Shown: one piece after another, positions 8,475-16,885 of the stretch
How positions within the stretch are numbered: position 1 is the stretch's first letter
Layout of the letters: every line of letters begins with the position of its first letter
Assembly (NCBI GenBank): GCA_025353725.1
Contig: JANXOF010000021.1
Location: forward strand, 84,945-148,944
Length of the DNA: 64,000 nucleotides
Direction: 5' to 3'
DNA from: Polyangiaceae bacterium
GTDB taxonomy: Bacteria > Myxococcota_A > Polyangia > Polyangiales > Polyangiaceae
Notes under the pieces: model-generated
Databases searched by the model: none
What the model was told of the DNA's origin: nothing
What the model saw: only the letters and a program-made list of their open reading frames with translations
Translations under genes and position numbers: made by a program

Positions 8475-9989
8475 ATGACGTTTAACTCCGCAGTGTTCTT
8501 CGCTTTCCTCGCGGCGTTTTTACCGCCGTACTACGCGCTCGCTTCTCGCTCATGGCGCGCGGCCAAACTCTGGCTCCTTGCCGGTGGCATCGTTTTCTAC
8601 GGCTGGTTCAACCCGGCCTACCTCGGGCTCGTTTTTCTCAGCACGACGATAGACTTTGTCTGCGTACGCGTCATGAGCGCGCGAGACTTCGAGCTTGCAG
8701 GCGTGACGAGCGCGCGACCGCGAACGACCGCGGACGACCGCGCGCGGCGCGTGGCGTTAGTCGTCAGCGTACTCAGCAACCTGACCGTCCTCGCAACGTT
8801 CAAGTATTACAACTTCTTCGCCGGGAACGTGGCGCTCGCGCTTCGCGCCCTTGGCGCCGACGTTTCGGCGCCAACCCTGCGATTGATCCTTCCTATTGGG
8901 ATCTCCTTCTACTCGTTCGAGGCGATTAGCTACGCCGTCGATGCCTACAAGAAACGGACAACGGTAGCCCGCTCCTACCTCGATCTTCTCCTCTTCATTA
9001 CGTTTTTCCCTCACCTCGTGGCAGGCCCAATTGTCCGGGCGCGAGATTTTCTTCCCCAACTCGAGACTCGGCGCCAAGTGACCGCGCCTCGGATCGTTCA
9101 AGGGATCCAGTGGATCGTCGTCGGCTACTTTTTCAAAATTGGAGTCGCGGACAACCTGTCATCGTCCGTCGAGCATGTCTTCAGCGCGCCACACCTGGCT
9201 TCGACCACGGAGGCGTGGCTGGCCACGACCTATTTCTCCGTTCAAATTTTCTGCGACTTCGCGGGCTATACCTTAATCGCTCGCGGCCTCGCGGAGCTCA
9301 TGGGCTTCGCCTTAACACCAAACTTCGACTACCCGTACCTAGCGAGAGGCTTTAGTGATTTTTGGAAACGCTGGCACATTTCGCTTTCTTCTTGGCTACG
9401 AGACTACGTGTACATCCCCCTGGGCGGTAATCGAGGCGGGCGGCTAAACACGTATCGAAACTTGATGATCACGATGCTTGTTGGCGGACTTTGGCACGGT
9501 GCCGCGTGGACATTCGTCGTGTGGGGCGGACTTCACGGAATCTATCTCATCGTCGAGCACGCTTTCCGAGCATGGAAACAAGGCCAGCGGACGGCGATAA
9601 CCAACGCGGAAGACGGTCCGGGTAGCGCTCAAACGGGGCGCCTCCGAGAACTCGCGCACATCCTCTTTACGGTCGTCTTGGTCGCCATCGCCTGGGTGTT
9701 CTTTCGTGCGGCCACCGTCGCCGACGCCTCGGCGTTGCTTCGCGCCATGTTTTGGCCACCTTCACTCAGAGTCACGGCACCTGCCAAGGCGATGCTAAAA
9801 GACGGCGTTTGGCTACTCCCGATAGCAGCCTATTACGTAACAGGGTACGTCCGCGAACGTCACTTGAATGAGGGCGCTCTCAGATCCATGCCCCCGTCAT
9901 GGCGCACGGGCGTTGCGCTTGGCGCTCTCGCATTCGTCACGTTGGTTTGCCGCGAGGTGTCGGATGCGTTTATTTACTTCCAGTTCTGA
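8475..9989 (+). CDS. MBOAT family membrane O-acyltransferase (AlgI-like)
   Basis: A 504-residue polytopic protein that looks complete. Characteristic MBOAT blocks are PIGISFYSFEAISYAVD, FFPHLVAGPIVRARDFLPQL, FWKRWHISLSSWLRDYVYIPLGGNR and VGGLWHGAAWTFVVWGGLHG, the last with the invariant His near residue 340. AlgI-type MBOATs carry acyl groups, usually acetyl, across the inner membrane to a partner that acetylates extracytoplasmic polysaccharide. The next gene overlaps it by 26 bases and encodes an SGNH-like single-span protein, the usual partner type. Together they likely O-acylate the glycan made by this locus. Confidence 0.92.
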   Translation: MTFNSAVFFAFLAAFLPPYYALASRSWRAAKLWLLAGGIVFYGWFNPAYLGLVFLSTTIDFVCVRVMSARDFELAGVTSARPRTTADDRARRVALVVSVLSNLTVLATFKYYNFFAGNVALALRALGADVSAPTLRLILPIGISFYSFEAISYAVDAYKKRTTVARSYLDLLLFITFFPHLVAGPIVRARDFLPQLETRRQVTAPRIVQGIQWIVVGYFFKIGVADNLSSSVEHVFSAPHLASTTEAWLATTYFSVQIFCDFAGYTLIARGLAELMGFALTPNFDYPYLARGFSDFWKRWHISLSSWLRDYVYIPLGGNRGGRLNTYRNLMITMLVGGLWHGAAWTFVVWGGLHGIYLIVEHAFRAWKQGQRTAITNAEDGPGSAQTGRLRELAHILFTVVLVAIAWVFFRAATVADASALLRAMFWPPSLRVTAPAKAMLKDGVWLLPIAAYYVTGYVRERHLNEGALRSMPPSWRTGVALGALAFVTLVCREVSDAFIYFQF

Positions 9990-11103
9990 AGCCCGGTTCG
10001 TCGCCGCACTCGTCGCGACACTGGCGCTTCTAACGTGCAGCTGGGAGGTGGTACTCCGTCAGCGAGCGGGGGCAACCGTCGACGTGTCGTTTGCTGCAGT
10101 GCCGGCCTCGAACACCGCGACGAAAGGCGCCGAGTTTCTTATTTTCGGAAACTGCCTCATGATGACGGGCGTCTCGCCGACGCTCCTGCAGGAAGAGCTA
10201 CCCGTCGACGAACAACGAATGGTCCTAAACATCGCGGCGCACGAGCAAAGTCCGATTGCGTTTTTTGATTATCTCCGGCGAGCCCATCACTATCCAGATG
10301 TGATCGTTGCGAACGTCTCGAGCTGGATCAACGGAACCAACTTCGAGCAAGAAGGAGAACTGGTCGCCCACGGCGACCCACTCCACCTTTTTTCACGCGA
10401 CAGTACCGCGATCGCAAACGAAGGCAAACCAACGACGTCCGCGCATGGTCCCCGCCGCTTCCAAGACCACGTCGAGTCCTCGCTCGGAAGCTGGGCGACT
10501 TCACACGTGCGAACGTTCGGGCGCAGGTATCACCTGTTCGACTACGGGCTTTTTATGGGCAAGCTCGCAAGAACACAGGACCTTGATACCGCGCTTTACC
10601 AACTCAACATGCAGTCATGGTTCAGAGTTCGACGAAGCGAATCGGACGGGCAAGGCTTTTTGGCTCTCGACATCGACTATCGTGCGGACTGGCAAGAAGG
10701 GCTGGACAGAATGGCAGAACGCTCTCTCGAACGGCTCCAACTCTCTCGCCTGCTCACGCCGCACTATTGGGAATTGCTCGAAAAAGACGTCGCCGATTTC
10801 TCTAGCCGCGGAACAAGAGTCTTCCTCGTGCGCATGCCGGAACACCCCAAAATTCGAGCCTTCAACGACAAAACTTACGACGTAGAAAACCGCCTACGTG
10901 GAATCGAAGTCCGTACCGGCGCGCCCCATCTAGATCTGTCGCACCTCGGGGGTGCAGATGGCGTACGCCTCTTCGACGCCGTGCATCCCGATGCACAAGC
11001 AGCTCGAGTTACGTCCCTCCGAATCGCAGTTTGGCTGCGAGAACGTCTTGCAGCCAAGACCGCACTGCCGAATCTCCACGCGCCGCAGGAGACACCTCGA
11101 TGA
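9964..11103 (+). CDS. SGNH-like membrane-anchored protein, probable MBOAT partner
   Basis: A 379-residue protein starting at ATG 9964 (GAGG upstream), inside the end of the MBOAT gene; an earlier in-frame ATG at 9868 lies wholly within MBOAT coding sequence and is not needed. Residues 10-30 form one hydrophobic anchor. The remainder resembles the SGNH/DUF1574-like periplasmic domains that accept acyl groups from MBOAT partners. FGNCLMMTG at 62-70 aligns with block I, where the nucleophile is normally Ser, but here Cys64 occupies that place. LFDAVHPDA near 336-344 supplies the expected Asp-x2-His pair. It could be an acetyltransferase or esterase for the extracellular glycan. The family call is by motif and context only. 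Confidence 0.65.
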   Translation: MRLFTSSSEARFVAALVATLALLTCSWEVVLRQRAGATVDVSFAAVPASNTATKGAEFLIFGNCLMMTGVSPTLLQEELPVDEQRMVLNIAAHEQSPIAFFDYLRRAHHYPDVIVANVSSWINGTNFEQEGELVAHGDPLHLFSRDSTAIANEGKPTTSAHGPRRFQDHVESSLGSWATSHVRTFGRRYHLFDYGLFMGKLARTQDLDTALYQLNMQSWFRVRRSESDGQGFLALDIDYRADWQEGLDRMAERSLERLQLSRLLTPHYWELLEKDVADFSSRGTRVFLVRMPEHPKIRAFNDKTYDVENRLRGIEVRTGAPHLDLSHLGGADGVRLFDAVHPDAQAARVTSLRIAVWLRERLAAKTALPNLHAPQETPR

Positions 11104-12527
11104 TCGATATCCTGATGACGATCGTCGTCGTTATCGGCCTCGGGGGAGCGACTCTTCTTCTGTCGACGAGGTACCCTAGCGCCATGCGCCCTTGGTTGTG
11201 GGTGGCATTGCTCGAATACCTCCTGGCTGCTTCGGCACAGATGTTCTACTCCCGAATTATTGCTCAGTCCGGCGACGCCTATCACTATGGAAGGACGGGG
11301 GCACAACTCGCAAACCTGATGGGACTTGACCTGTTCTGGTCGTCCGGTGAACTTTTCAAAGTCCTCATCCAACAACCCAGCGCCTATGATGCCCTCATTC
11401 TTGGGGCTGGAACGAACACGGGTTCGATGACGGCCGCCTCAGCGTTTCTGGCATTCATCGTAGGCGGGAGCGAGACTGCGGTTCAGACTCTTATCTCCGG
11501 TCTCTCTATGTTCGCCGCTATCGAACTTTACCGCGTATGCCAGAGCATGTACCCGTCATGCTCGAAAGTACGCCTGTTCGCCGCGATGGTTCTTTTCCCC
11601 TCGATTGCCTTTTGGACGTCGGCTTTACACAAGGAAACGTTTTGCATCATCGGGACCGCTGCTCTTTTTTCGGGATGGCACGCGGGGCGTGAGCGGCGAA
11701 TCGTAAGCGCGCTCATCCGTAGCGCCATCGGAATCGCAACTATCCTCATTTTCCGTGCGCCGGCGCTGCCGCCGCTCATTCTCGGCATTGTCGTCTATAC
11801 GGTCGTCGAACAACTTCGCAAAAGCCGTGGCAAAGAGGCCGCGCTCATCGGGCCAGCTTATCTCTTCCTTGGCCTTGGCGCTCTCTCGGTCGGGATGGTA
11901 CTCGTAAGCCGAGTCTCGCCGAGTCTCGCGCTCGATAAGATTGCAGACTCAGTAGCCAGTCGACAGGAATCTTGGGGAAAAAGCGTCGGTGGCTCTTCGT
12001 TCGATGACTACGTGGTCGCGCAGTCGCCTCTGCAACAACTGGCCAATGTTCCACTCGCGCTCATCAATGCGCTTTTACGACCACAGCTCTTCGACGTCAC
12101 CAATCCACTTATGCTCATCAGCGCCATCGAGATGACGATCATCACTTGGATGATCTACCAACTCTTTCGACTGCACGGTGCTCGTGGGCTCGTCGATCGC
12201 GTGTTGGAGTATCCGCTTCTCATCATGTGCACGGTCGTTACGCTCGTTGGCTGTACATTTGTAGGGCTCACGACGCTAAACTTCGGCAGCCTTGCACGCT
12301 ATAGAGTCCCGTTCCTCCCGTTTTACGGCGCCCTGCTCGCGATCTTAACGGAGGTTCCTTCGCTCTCGCGCGCCAGTCGTTCTTCGGCAAACGTCTTACC
12401 CGCGCGAATCCGAGGCACACGGCTGCGTGGTGTACGGGGAAGTCGAGATACGCCGAAAGTCTTGGGACAACTTCGAGTACCGAACGATCTGCTCGACCGA
12501 TCTCGAGGGCGCATGCGATCTCGATAA
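11100..12527 (+). CDS. Polytopic membrane protein, probable Wzy-like polysaccharide polymerase
   Basis: A 475-residue integral membrane protein with around ten hydrophobic segments across its length and a basic, poorly structured tail after about residue 415. ATG 11100 overlaps the upstream TGA (ATGA) and has AGGAG 9 bases before it. No soluble catalytic motif is visible. The gene's position in a glycan locus after MBOAT and SGNH genes, its size and its topology suit a Wzy polymerase, a fast-evolving family poorly recognised by sequence. A flippase is less likely because a separate ABC flippase is present. The coding sequence looks somewhat richer in A/T at third positions than the housekeeping genes, compatible with transfer. 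The final 60 residues are arginine-rich and may reflect a late-acquired stop. Confidence 0.6.
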   Translation: MIDILMTIVVVIGLGGATLLLSTRYPSAMRPWLWVALLEYLLAASAQMFYSRIIAQSGDAYHYGRTGAQLANLMGLDLFWSSGELFKVLIQQPSAYDALILGAGTNTGSMTAASAFLAFIVGGSETAVQTLISGLSMFAAIELYRVCQSMYPSCSKVRLFAAMVLFPSIAFWTSALHKETFCIIGTAALFSGWHAGRERRIVSALIRSAIGIATILIFRAPALPPLILGIVVYTVVEQLRKSRGKEAALIGPAYLFLGLGALSVGMVLVSRVSPSLALDKIADSVASRQESWGKSVGGSSFDDYVVAQSPLQQLANVPLALINALLRPQLFDVTNPLMLISAIEMTIITWMIYQLFRLHGARGLVDRVLEYPLLIMCTVVTLVGCTFVGLTTLNFGSLARYRVPFLPFYGALLAILTEVPSLSRASRSSANVLPARIRGTRLRGVRGSRDTPKVLGQLRVPNDLLDRSRGRMRSR

Positions 12528-12867
12528 CGCCGACCTTGACGGCGGCCCGAGCGGCCAAACGCGACGCCGACGGGCCCGTCTTCGACGTAGCCCAACCGAG
12601 CGCAGCGGAACAAAACTAGGCGACGCACCCGCTGTGGGTTGTGCACTGCGGAACGTAGCCAACCACGATTCAATGACCTGAAACGACGTAGCCCGCTAAA
12701 TAATTTCTTGACTTCGGCGGTGTCGAAGAAAGCGACCCAGTAGAAGAACGCTTTGACGACCTGGTCCGCGCAAACAGTCGCGAGGCTCTGGACGTTCGGA
12801 GGTCGCACGTTTATAGATCCACCCGGAAGTTTGGACTCGACTGACTCGTCGAACAAAGTGAGCTTAT
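12528..12867. other. 340-base stretch without a convincing gene
   Basis: It lies between the polymerase and the WbpD-like acetyltransferase on the plus strand. Both strands have open frames here (for example 12323-12898 on minus, 191 codons), but their second halves are arginine-rich shadow-like sequence overlapping the polymerase 3' end, and no family motif is visible. It may be a decayed gene fragment or a leader and promoter region for the next two genes. No clear terminator or sigma-70 promoter was found by eye. Confidence 0.4.
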
Positions 12868-13488
12868 ATGTCTGCAGCAGGCTATTTTGCGCACTCAAGT
12901 GCCTACATCGACGAGGGAGCCTCAGTCGGTGACGGAACCTTCATCTGGCATTTCTCGCATGTCATGAGCGGAGCGATCGTAGGCCCTCGTTGCACGCTCG
13001 GGCAGAACGTCGTCGTGTCGAGCGGCGTGACGGTGGGCACCGGGGTGAAAATTCAAAACAATGTTTCGTTGTATGAGGGCGTCGAGCTCGGCGATTATGT
13101 GTTTTGCGGACCCTCGTGCGTTTTCACGAATGTGGTGAATCCGCGCTCGGAAATCTCACGAAAGGCTGAGTTTCGACCCACTCGAGTGGGCCGCGGCGCG
13201 TCGATCGGCGCCAACGCAACGATCGTGTGCGGTGCAGTCATCGGGCGGTATGCGTTCATCGCGGCTGGAGCAGTGGTGAAGCGGGAGGTCGTACCCGACT
13301 ATGCGCTCATGGCCGGCGTGCCCGCGCGGCGAATCGGATGGATGAGCCGTCATGGGCACCGACTCGACGCGGCCGACACTCACGGCGTAAGAACCTGTCC
13401 CGCGTCGGGATGGCGATACAAGGAAGTCGAAAAAGCCGTCTTGCGTTGTGTAGAACGCGACGAAGACGCAACTCTGGAGGACATGTGA
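12868..13488 (+). CDS. WbpD/WlbB-like UDP-2,3-diamino-sugar N-acetyltransferase
   Basis: A 206-residue left-handed beta-helix acetyltransferase. The blocks IDEGASVGDGTFIWHFSHV, LGQNVVVSSGV, KIQNNVSLYEGV and VFTNVVNPRSEISRK are characteristic of the WbpD/WlbB family, which acetylates the 3-amino group of UDP-2-acetamido-3-amino-glucuronate. The C-terminal YALMAGVPARRIGWMSRHG is also typical. It is followed, with a 4-base overlap (GTGA), by the matching aminotransferase, as in Pseudomonas wbpD-wbpE. The upstream enzymes of that pathway, a UDP-GlcNAc 6-dehydrogenase (WbpA) and the oxidoreductase WbpB, are not in this window, so the substrate may differ or those genes lie elsewhere. Confidence 0.85.
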   Translation: MSAAGYFAHSSAYIDEGASVGDGTFIWHFSHVMSGAIVGPRCTLGQNVVVSSGVTVGTGVKIQNNVSLYEGVELGDYVFCGPSCVFTNVVNPRSEISRKAEFRPTRVGRGASIGANATIVCGAVIGRYAFIAAGAVVKREVVPDYALMAGVPARRIGWMSRHGHRLDAADTHGVRTCPASGWRYKEVEKAVLRCVERDEDATLEDM

Positions 13489-14651
13489 GTGCAATGACTC
13501 GATACCAGGGTGTCCCATTACTGGACCTAAAGGCCCAGTACGCCACCATCCGAGCCGAGATTCACGACGCGATTAACCGCGTCGTCGAGTCCCAACACTT
13601 CATCTTGGGCCCCGAGGTGGAGGCCCTCGAGCGAAGCATTGCGCTCTACTCGGGCTGCGAGCACGGCATTGGCGTTTCCTCCGGTACCGACGCGATTCTC
13701 GCGAGCTTGATGGCTCTGGACGTCGGCGTCGGCGACGAAGTCATCACCACTCCTTACACTTTCCTTGCGACGGTGATGTCGATCGCCCGACTTGGAGCGC
13801 GCGCCGTCCTCGTGGATATCGACCCGCTAACCTATAACATTGATGCGTCGAAAGTCGAAGGAGCGATAACGAATCGGACGAAGGCAATCATGCCGGTGCA
13901 TCTCTACGGTCAGATGGCTGATATGCAAGTACTAGTTCAGGTCGCGGGCAACTCGGCGATACCTATTATTGAAGACGCAGCGCAAGCCATCGGAGCTGAA
14001 CACTTCGGACGTCGCGCAGGATCCATCGGCTCACTTGGCTGTTTGAGCTTCTTCCCGTCGAAAAATCTGGGCGCCCTTGGTGACGCCGGAATGGTGTTGA
14101 CGAACGACGCCAAAGTCGCTGAGAGACTTCGTCTGATTCGCAATCAGGGCCAAAAACCTAAGTATTATAGCGTGGAAGTGGGCGGAAATTTTCGTCTCGA
14201 CGCGATCCAAGCGGCAGTTCTCAGCGCCAAGTTGACTCATCTCGATGAGTGGACCACGGCGCGCCAACGAAACGCCGGTCAATATCGCAAGCTTTTTGTC
14301 GAGGCGGGGCTTCGTGTGTCTTCAGGTGTCCTGGACGCGGACTCAGAGATAGCGTTGCCCGCTGAGATGGATCGCTGCAGACACGTTTACAACCAATTTG
14401 TCATTCGCGTCCGCGAGCGCGACGCCCTGCAAAATTTTCTTAGCGACCGACGAATCGGCTCGGAGGTGTACTACCCACACCCCATGCACCTGCAGCGCAC
14501 ATTCGTGGCCTGGGGTTACAGGAAGGGCGCCTTTCCCCATAGCGAGCTTGCTGCCGAACAGTCGCTCGCCATTCCCATCTATCCAGAGCTTGAACCTGCC
14601 ATGCTAGAGACCGTCGTCGGCGCCATCCGAGATTTTCTCCGCGTCAAGTAA
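13485..14651 (+). CDS. WbpE/WlbC-like DegT-family sugar aminotransferase
   Basis: A 388-residue PLP aminotransferase. GTG 13485 overlaps the previous stop and has GGAGG four bases upstream; ATG 13494 (13-base spacing) is the alternative. The start VPLLDLKAQYATIRAEI and LGPEVEALE are typical of WbpE-like enzymes. IIEDAAQAIGA binds the PLP pyridine ring, SFFPSKNLGALGDAG carries the PLP lysine, and NFRLDAIQAAVL is the interface motif. It would transfer an amino group to C3 of a UDP-3-keto sugar, the step before the WbpD-like acetylation. It is coupled to the upstream gene. A broader VioA/FdtB-type substrate range cannot be excluded. Confidence 0.88.
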   Translation: MSAMTRYQGVPLLDLKAQYATIRAEIHDAINRVVESQHFILGPEVEALERSIALYSGCEHGIGVSSGTDAILASLMALDVGVGDEVITTPYTFLATVMSIARLGARAVLVDIDPLTYNIDASKVEGAITNRTKAIMPVHLYGQMADMQVLVQVAGNSAIPIIEDAAQAIGAEHFGRRAGSIGSLGCLSFFPSKNLGALGDAGMVLTNDAKVAERLRLIRNQGQKPKYYSVEVGGNFRLDAIQAAVLSAKLTHLDEWTTARQRNAGQYRKLFVEAGLRVSSGVLDADSEIALPAEMDRCRHVYNQFVIRVRERDALQNFLSDRRIGSEVYYPHPMHLQRTFVAWGYRKGAFPHSELAAEQSLAIPIYPELEPAMLETVVGAIRDFLRVK

Positions 14652-14748
14652 CGCAACCGCTGTACGGTTCATTTCGGCGGGTGATAAAGTCGGTCGATCG
14701 GACAGGTCACGGCACCCCTGGAACCTTTTCGCTTGGACAGTCGAGAAC

Positions 14749-16479
14749 TTAATTGTTGGATGACGTTCCGCTCTCGAGGGAGATGGTATGATCGGCATAT
14801 TTAAGAATACCCGCTCGATGGGACACTAAAATTGTCGTGCATTTTCCTCGAAGGTGCTTGAGAGATTCGGCGATGGCGCCTTCAGTCTCGCTGTCGAGAT
14901 TTGCAGATACTTCATCGAGCACGAGGACATGCGGACGACCAAGCAAGGCTCGCGCGAGGCAGAGTCGTTGTTTTTGCCCTGCTGAGAGGCCCGAGCCGTC
15001 CTCCGCTATGGCGTAGCTGAGGCCGCCGGGAAGTTCTTCCACCGTCGACCGGAGCTGCGCTTCGCTGAGCGCAGCCCAGAGGTCGGCATCTTCGGCGTGT
15101 ACGGCGAGACCGTAGCGCAAGTTCTCGCGAATCGTACCCGCAACGAGGAAGGCTTCCGCGCCAACGTAACCTACCCGCACTGCCGGGTCGGCGAAGAATT
15201 CGACGGGCGAGCGACCGCCGATTCGAACCGTTCCCGCAGAAGGTTCGAAGAGGCCGAGCACAAGCCCAAGGAGAGTGCTCTTTCCGCACCCGCTTGGACC
15301 GATGATCGCGAGCTGGGAGCCCTTTTCAACGTCGGCGGAAACACCGGCGAAGACGTGGCCGTGCGCGCCCGGATACGCGTAACTGACGGAACGAATCTCC
15401 ACGGAGGGGGGGGCTCCGCCCGCGGACGCTTGCTTTTCAACAGCGCGCCCGACAAGCGGTTCGTTTTCGACCATGGCCGCTTCGACTTGGTCGATACTAA
15501 ACGTCGCAACGTAGTCGAGGCTGTCCTTGAAGGATGGCCACGTAGAATTGCATGTCGAAAAGTGTAAGACGGCCGTCGAGATTGTTTGAACAAACCGCAC
15601 GAAAAGGTAGAGAAACGAAAGGAGCGTTATCGCTGGTGTGTGTACGATTCCTTGGCTCGCGGCAACGATGACGATGATGAGCAAAATACCAACAAACGGA
15701 GTAAGCGCGCCCCCAAAATTTCCAAGATACGCCGCGTGTATGAGGTGCCTCGCGTAAGCATCGATCGCTGTCGAGAGCCGTCGATGCTCAATCTTTTCCG
15801 TGCGGAGAATCCTAACCAGCGTCGTGTTGCGTGCCACGCGCTCTATGCCTTCGGTAAGAACACGAAGTTCTCTGGGTACGTTGGCGGAAACTCTACGCGT
15901 GATGCGGTTGAGTCGCACGACGAAGAGCCCTAACAGCGCGAGACCCGCGAGGGCGACCAACGTCTCCACTCGTGCCGTGAGGAACATCACCGTGAAAAGG
16001 GCTACGGTCTGCACGATACTAGCGATAAGAGTCGAAGCGGCCTGGCAAAACTGCGACGACTTAAATGCTAAGTCTCCAACCCGCGCATTTACTGCCGACG
16101 CAGGAATGGACACCTTTGCGGGATGTAACAGAGTCTCCCAAACGGCTATACGGCGAAGCCGAGCCGTGATCGTATCCATTGAGATGTTGCCGCTTTGACC
16201 CACTAGAAAGATCATAATGGACCGCACCAACGCAAGCGCACAAAGACTTCCCGCGAGCTGGGCTGGGGTGAACAACCGGCTACCAAAGAGCGCTGCGGTT
16301 TGTACCTCCTGATTTAGAAGACCAATCACCCTCAAAAACAGTTGCAAGAAGATAGATATACCGAGCTCAACGGCGACGAGAGCGACCGACGCAATCATCG
16401 CCATCACAAGCCAAGTTGAAGCGCGCCGACCGACGGTAAGAAAAATATTGGAGGCTAATCCTCTCGGCAGCTTACTCAT
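14749..16479 (-). CDS. ABC half-transporter with fused permease, PglK/MsbA-like lipid-linked glycan flippase
   Basis: A 576-residue protein. ATG 16479 has AGGG about 9 bases upstream; a GTG at 16503 is less likely. The N-terminal half has about six membrane helices. The C-terminal ATPase domain has Walker A GPSGCGKST, signature LSAGQKQRL (Ala replaces the usual second Gly), Walker B VLVLDEVSA and H-loop VSHR. Such half-transporters dimerise and move lipid-linked oligosaccharides (PglK) or lipids (MsbA) across the inner membrane. In this locus, with pglDEF and a PglC-like enzyme nearby, a flippase for the undecaprenyl-linked glycan is the best reading. It is convergent with the WbpE-like gene. 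A C8 tract in the coding strand near 15406-15413 encodes part of an Ala-Pro linker and keeps the frame. Confidence 0.85.
   Translation of the reverse strand: MSKLPRGLASNIFLTVGRRASTWLVMAMIASVALVAVELGISIFLQLFLRVIGLLNQEVQTAALFGSRLFTPAQLAGSLCALALVRSIMIFLVGQSGNISMDTITARLRRIAVWETLLHPAKVSIPASAVNARVGDLAFKSSQFCQAASTLIASIVQTVALFTVMFLTARVETLVALAGLALLGLFVVRLNRITRRVSANVPRELRVLTEGIERVARNTTLVRILRTEKIEHRRLSTAIDAYARHLIHAAYLGNFGGALTPFVGILLIIVIVAASQGIVHTPAITLLSFLYLFVRFVQTISTAVLHFSTCNSTWPSFKDSLDYVATFSIDQVEAAMVENEPLVGRAVEKQASAGGAPPSVEIRSVSYAYPGAHGHVFAGVSADVEKGSQLAIIGPSGCGKSTLLGLVLGLFEPSAGTVRIGGRSPVEFFADPAVRVGYVGAEAFLVAGTIRENLRYGLAVHAEDADLWAALSEAQLRSTVEELPGGLSYAIAEDGSGLSAGQKQRLCLARALLGRPHVLVLDEVSANLDSETEGAIAESLKHLRGKCTTILVSHRAGILKYADHTISLESGTSSNN
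15406..15413 (+). repeat. G8 homopolymer (C8 on coding strand) inside the ABC flippase gene
   Basis: Eight consecutive G on the plus strand, in the linker between membrane and ATPase domains of the minus-strand flippase gene. The reading frame is intact at this length. A one-base slip would remove the ATPase domain. Confidence 0.8.
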
Positions 16480-16885
16480 GGTGGAGACCCTGCGCTTCAA
16501 CACCCTGCGAAAAGCTCTTCATCGTTTCGACTGTGCTCAGCGGTTTCATATGAGCCTTTGCGTCTAACACTGATTCGCTCGGAAGATAAGTCTCAGTCGC
16601 CCAGGCCGACGTGCTGAGGTAAAGCGCACTTGGTCGCACGACCTAAAGTAAAAGCTTGCGCGGTTTTTGCGGTTGACGTTTTGAAGGCGGCATCCAAGCG
16701 GGTAAAGCCACCGCGCTCATGCCTTACGTCGTAGGATCCAAATTCGCGTAGAAGGCCGGTCGTTGCTCGATGCCAAGGGTCGACTCGCTTGTTTGCCGTT
16801 TGCCGTTTTGTTGGCACCACCACGGCAGTCGAGGCGACCGTCGCCGGGATTGCCGCCGCTTATTGCTCGATGTAGCGTCTACGCG
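16480..16885. other. 406-base divergent intergenic region
   Basis: It separates the minus-strand ABC flippase gene from the plus-strand glycosyltransferase gene and presumably holds promoters for both. Short open frames exist on each strand, but none has a ribosome site plus recognisable product. The right half (about 16590-16830) is repetitive in short GC words. I see no clear promoter consensus, repeat or RNA gene. Confidence 0.4.

Noticed and set aside
12323-12898. 191-codon minus-strand frame across the gap before the WbpD-like gene
   Set aside because: Half of it is antisense to the polymerase 3' end, composition turns Arg-rich, and no motif or ribosome site supports it.
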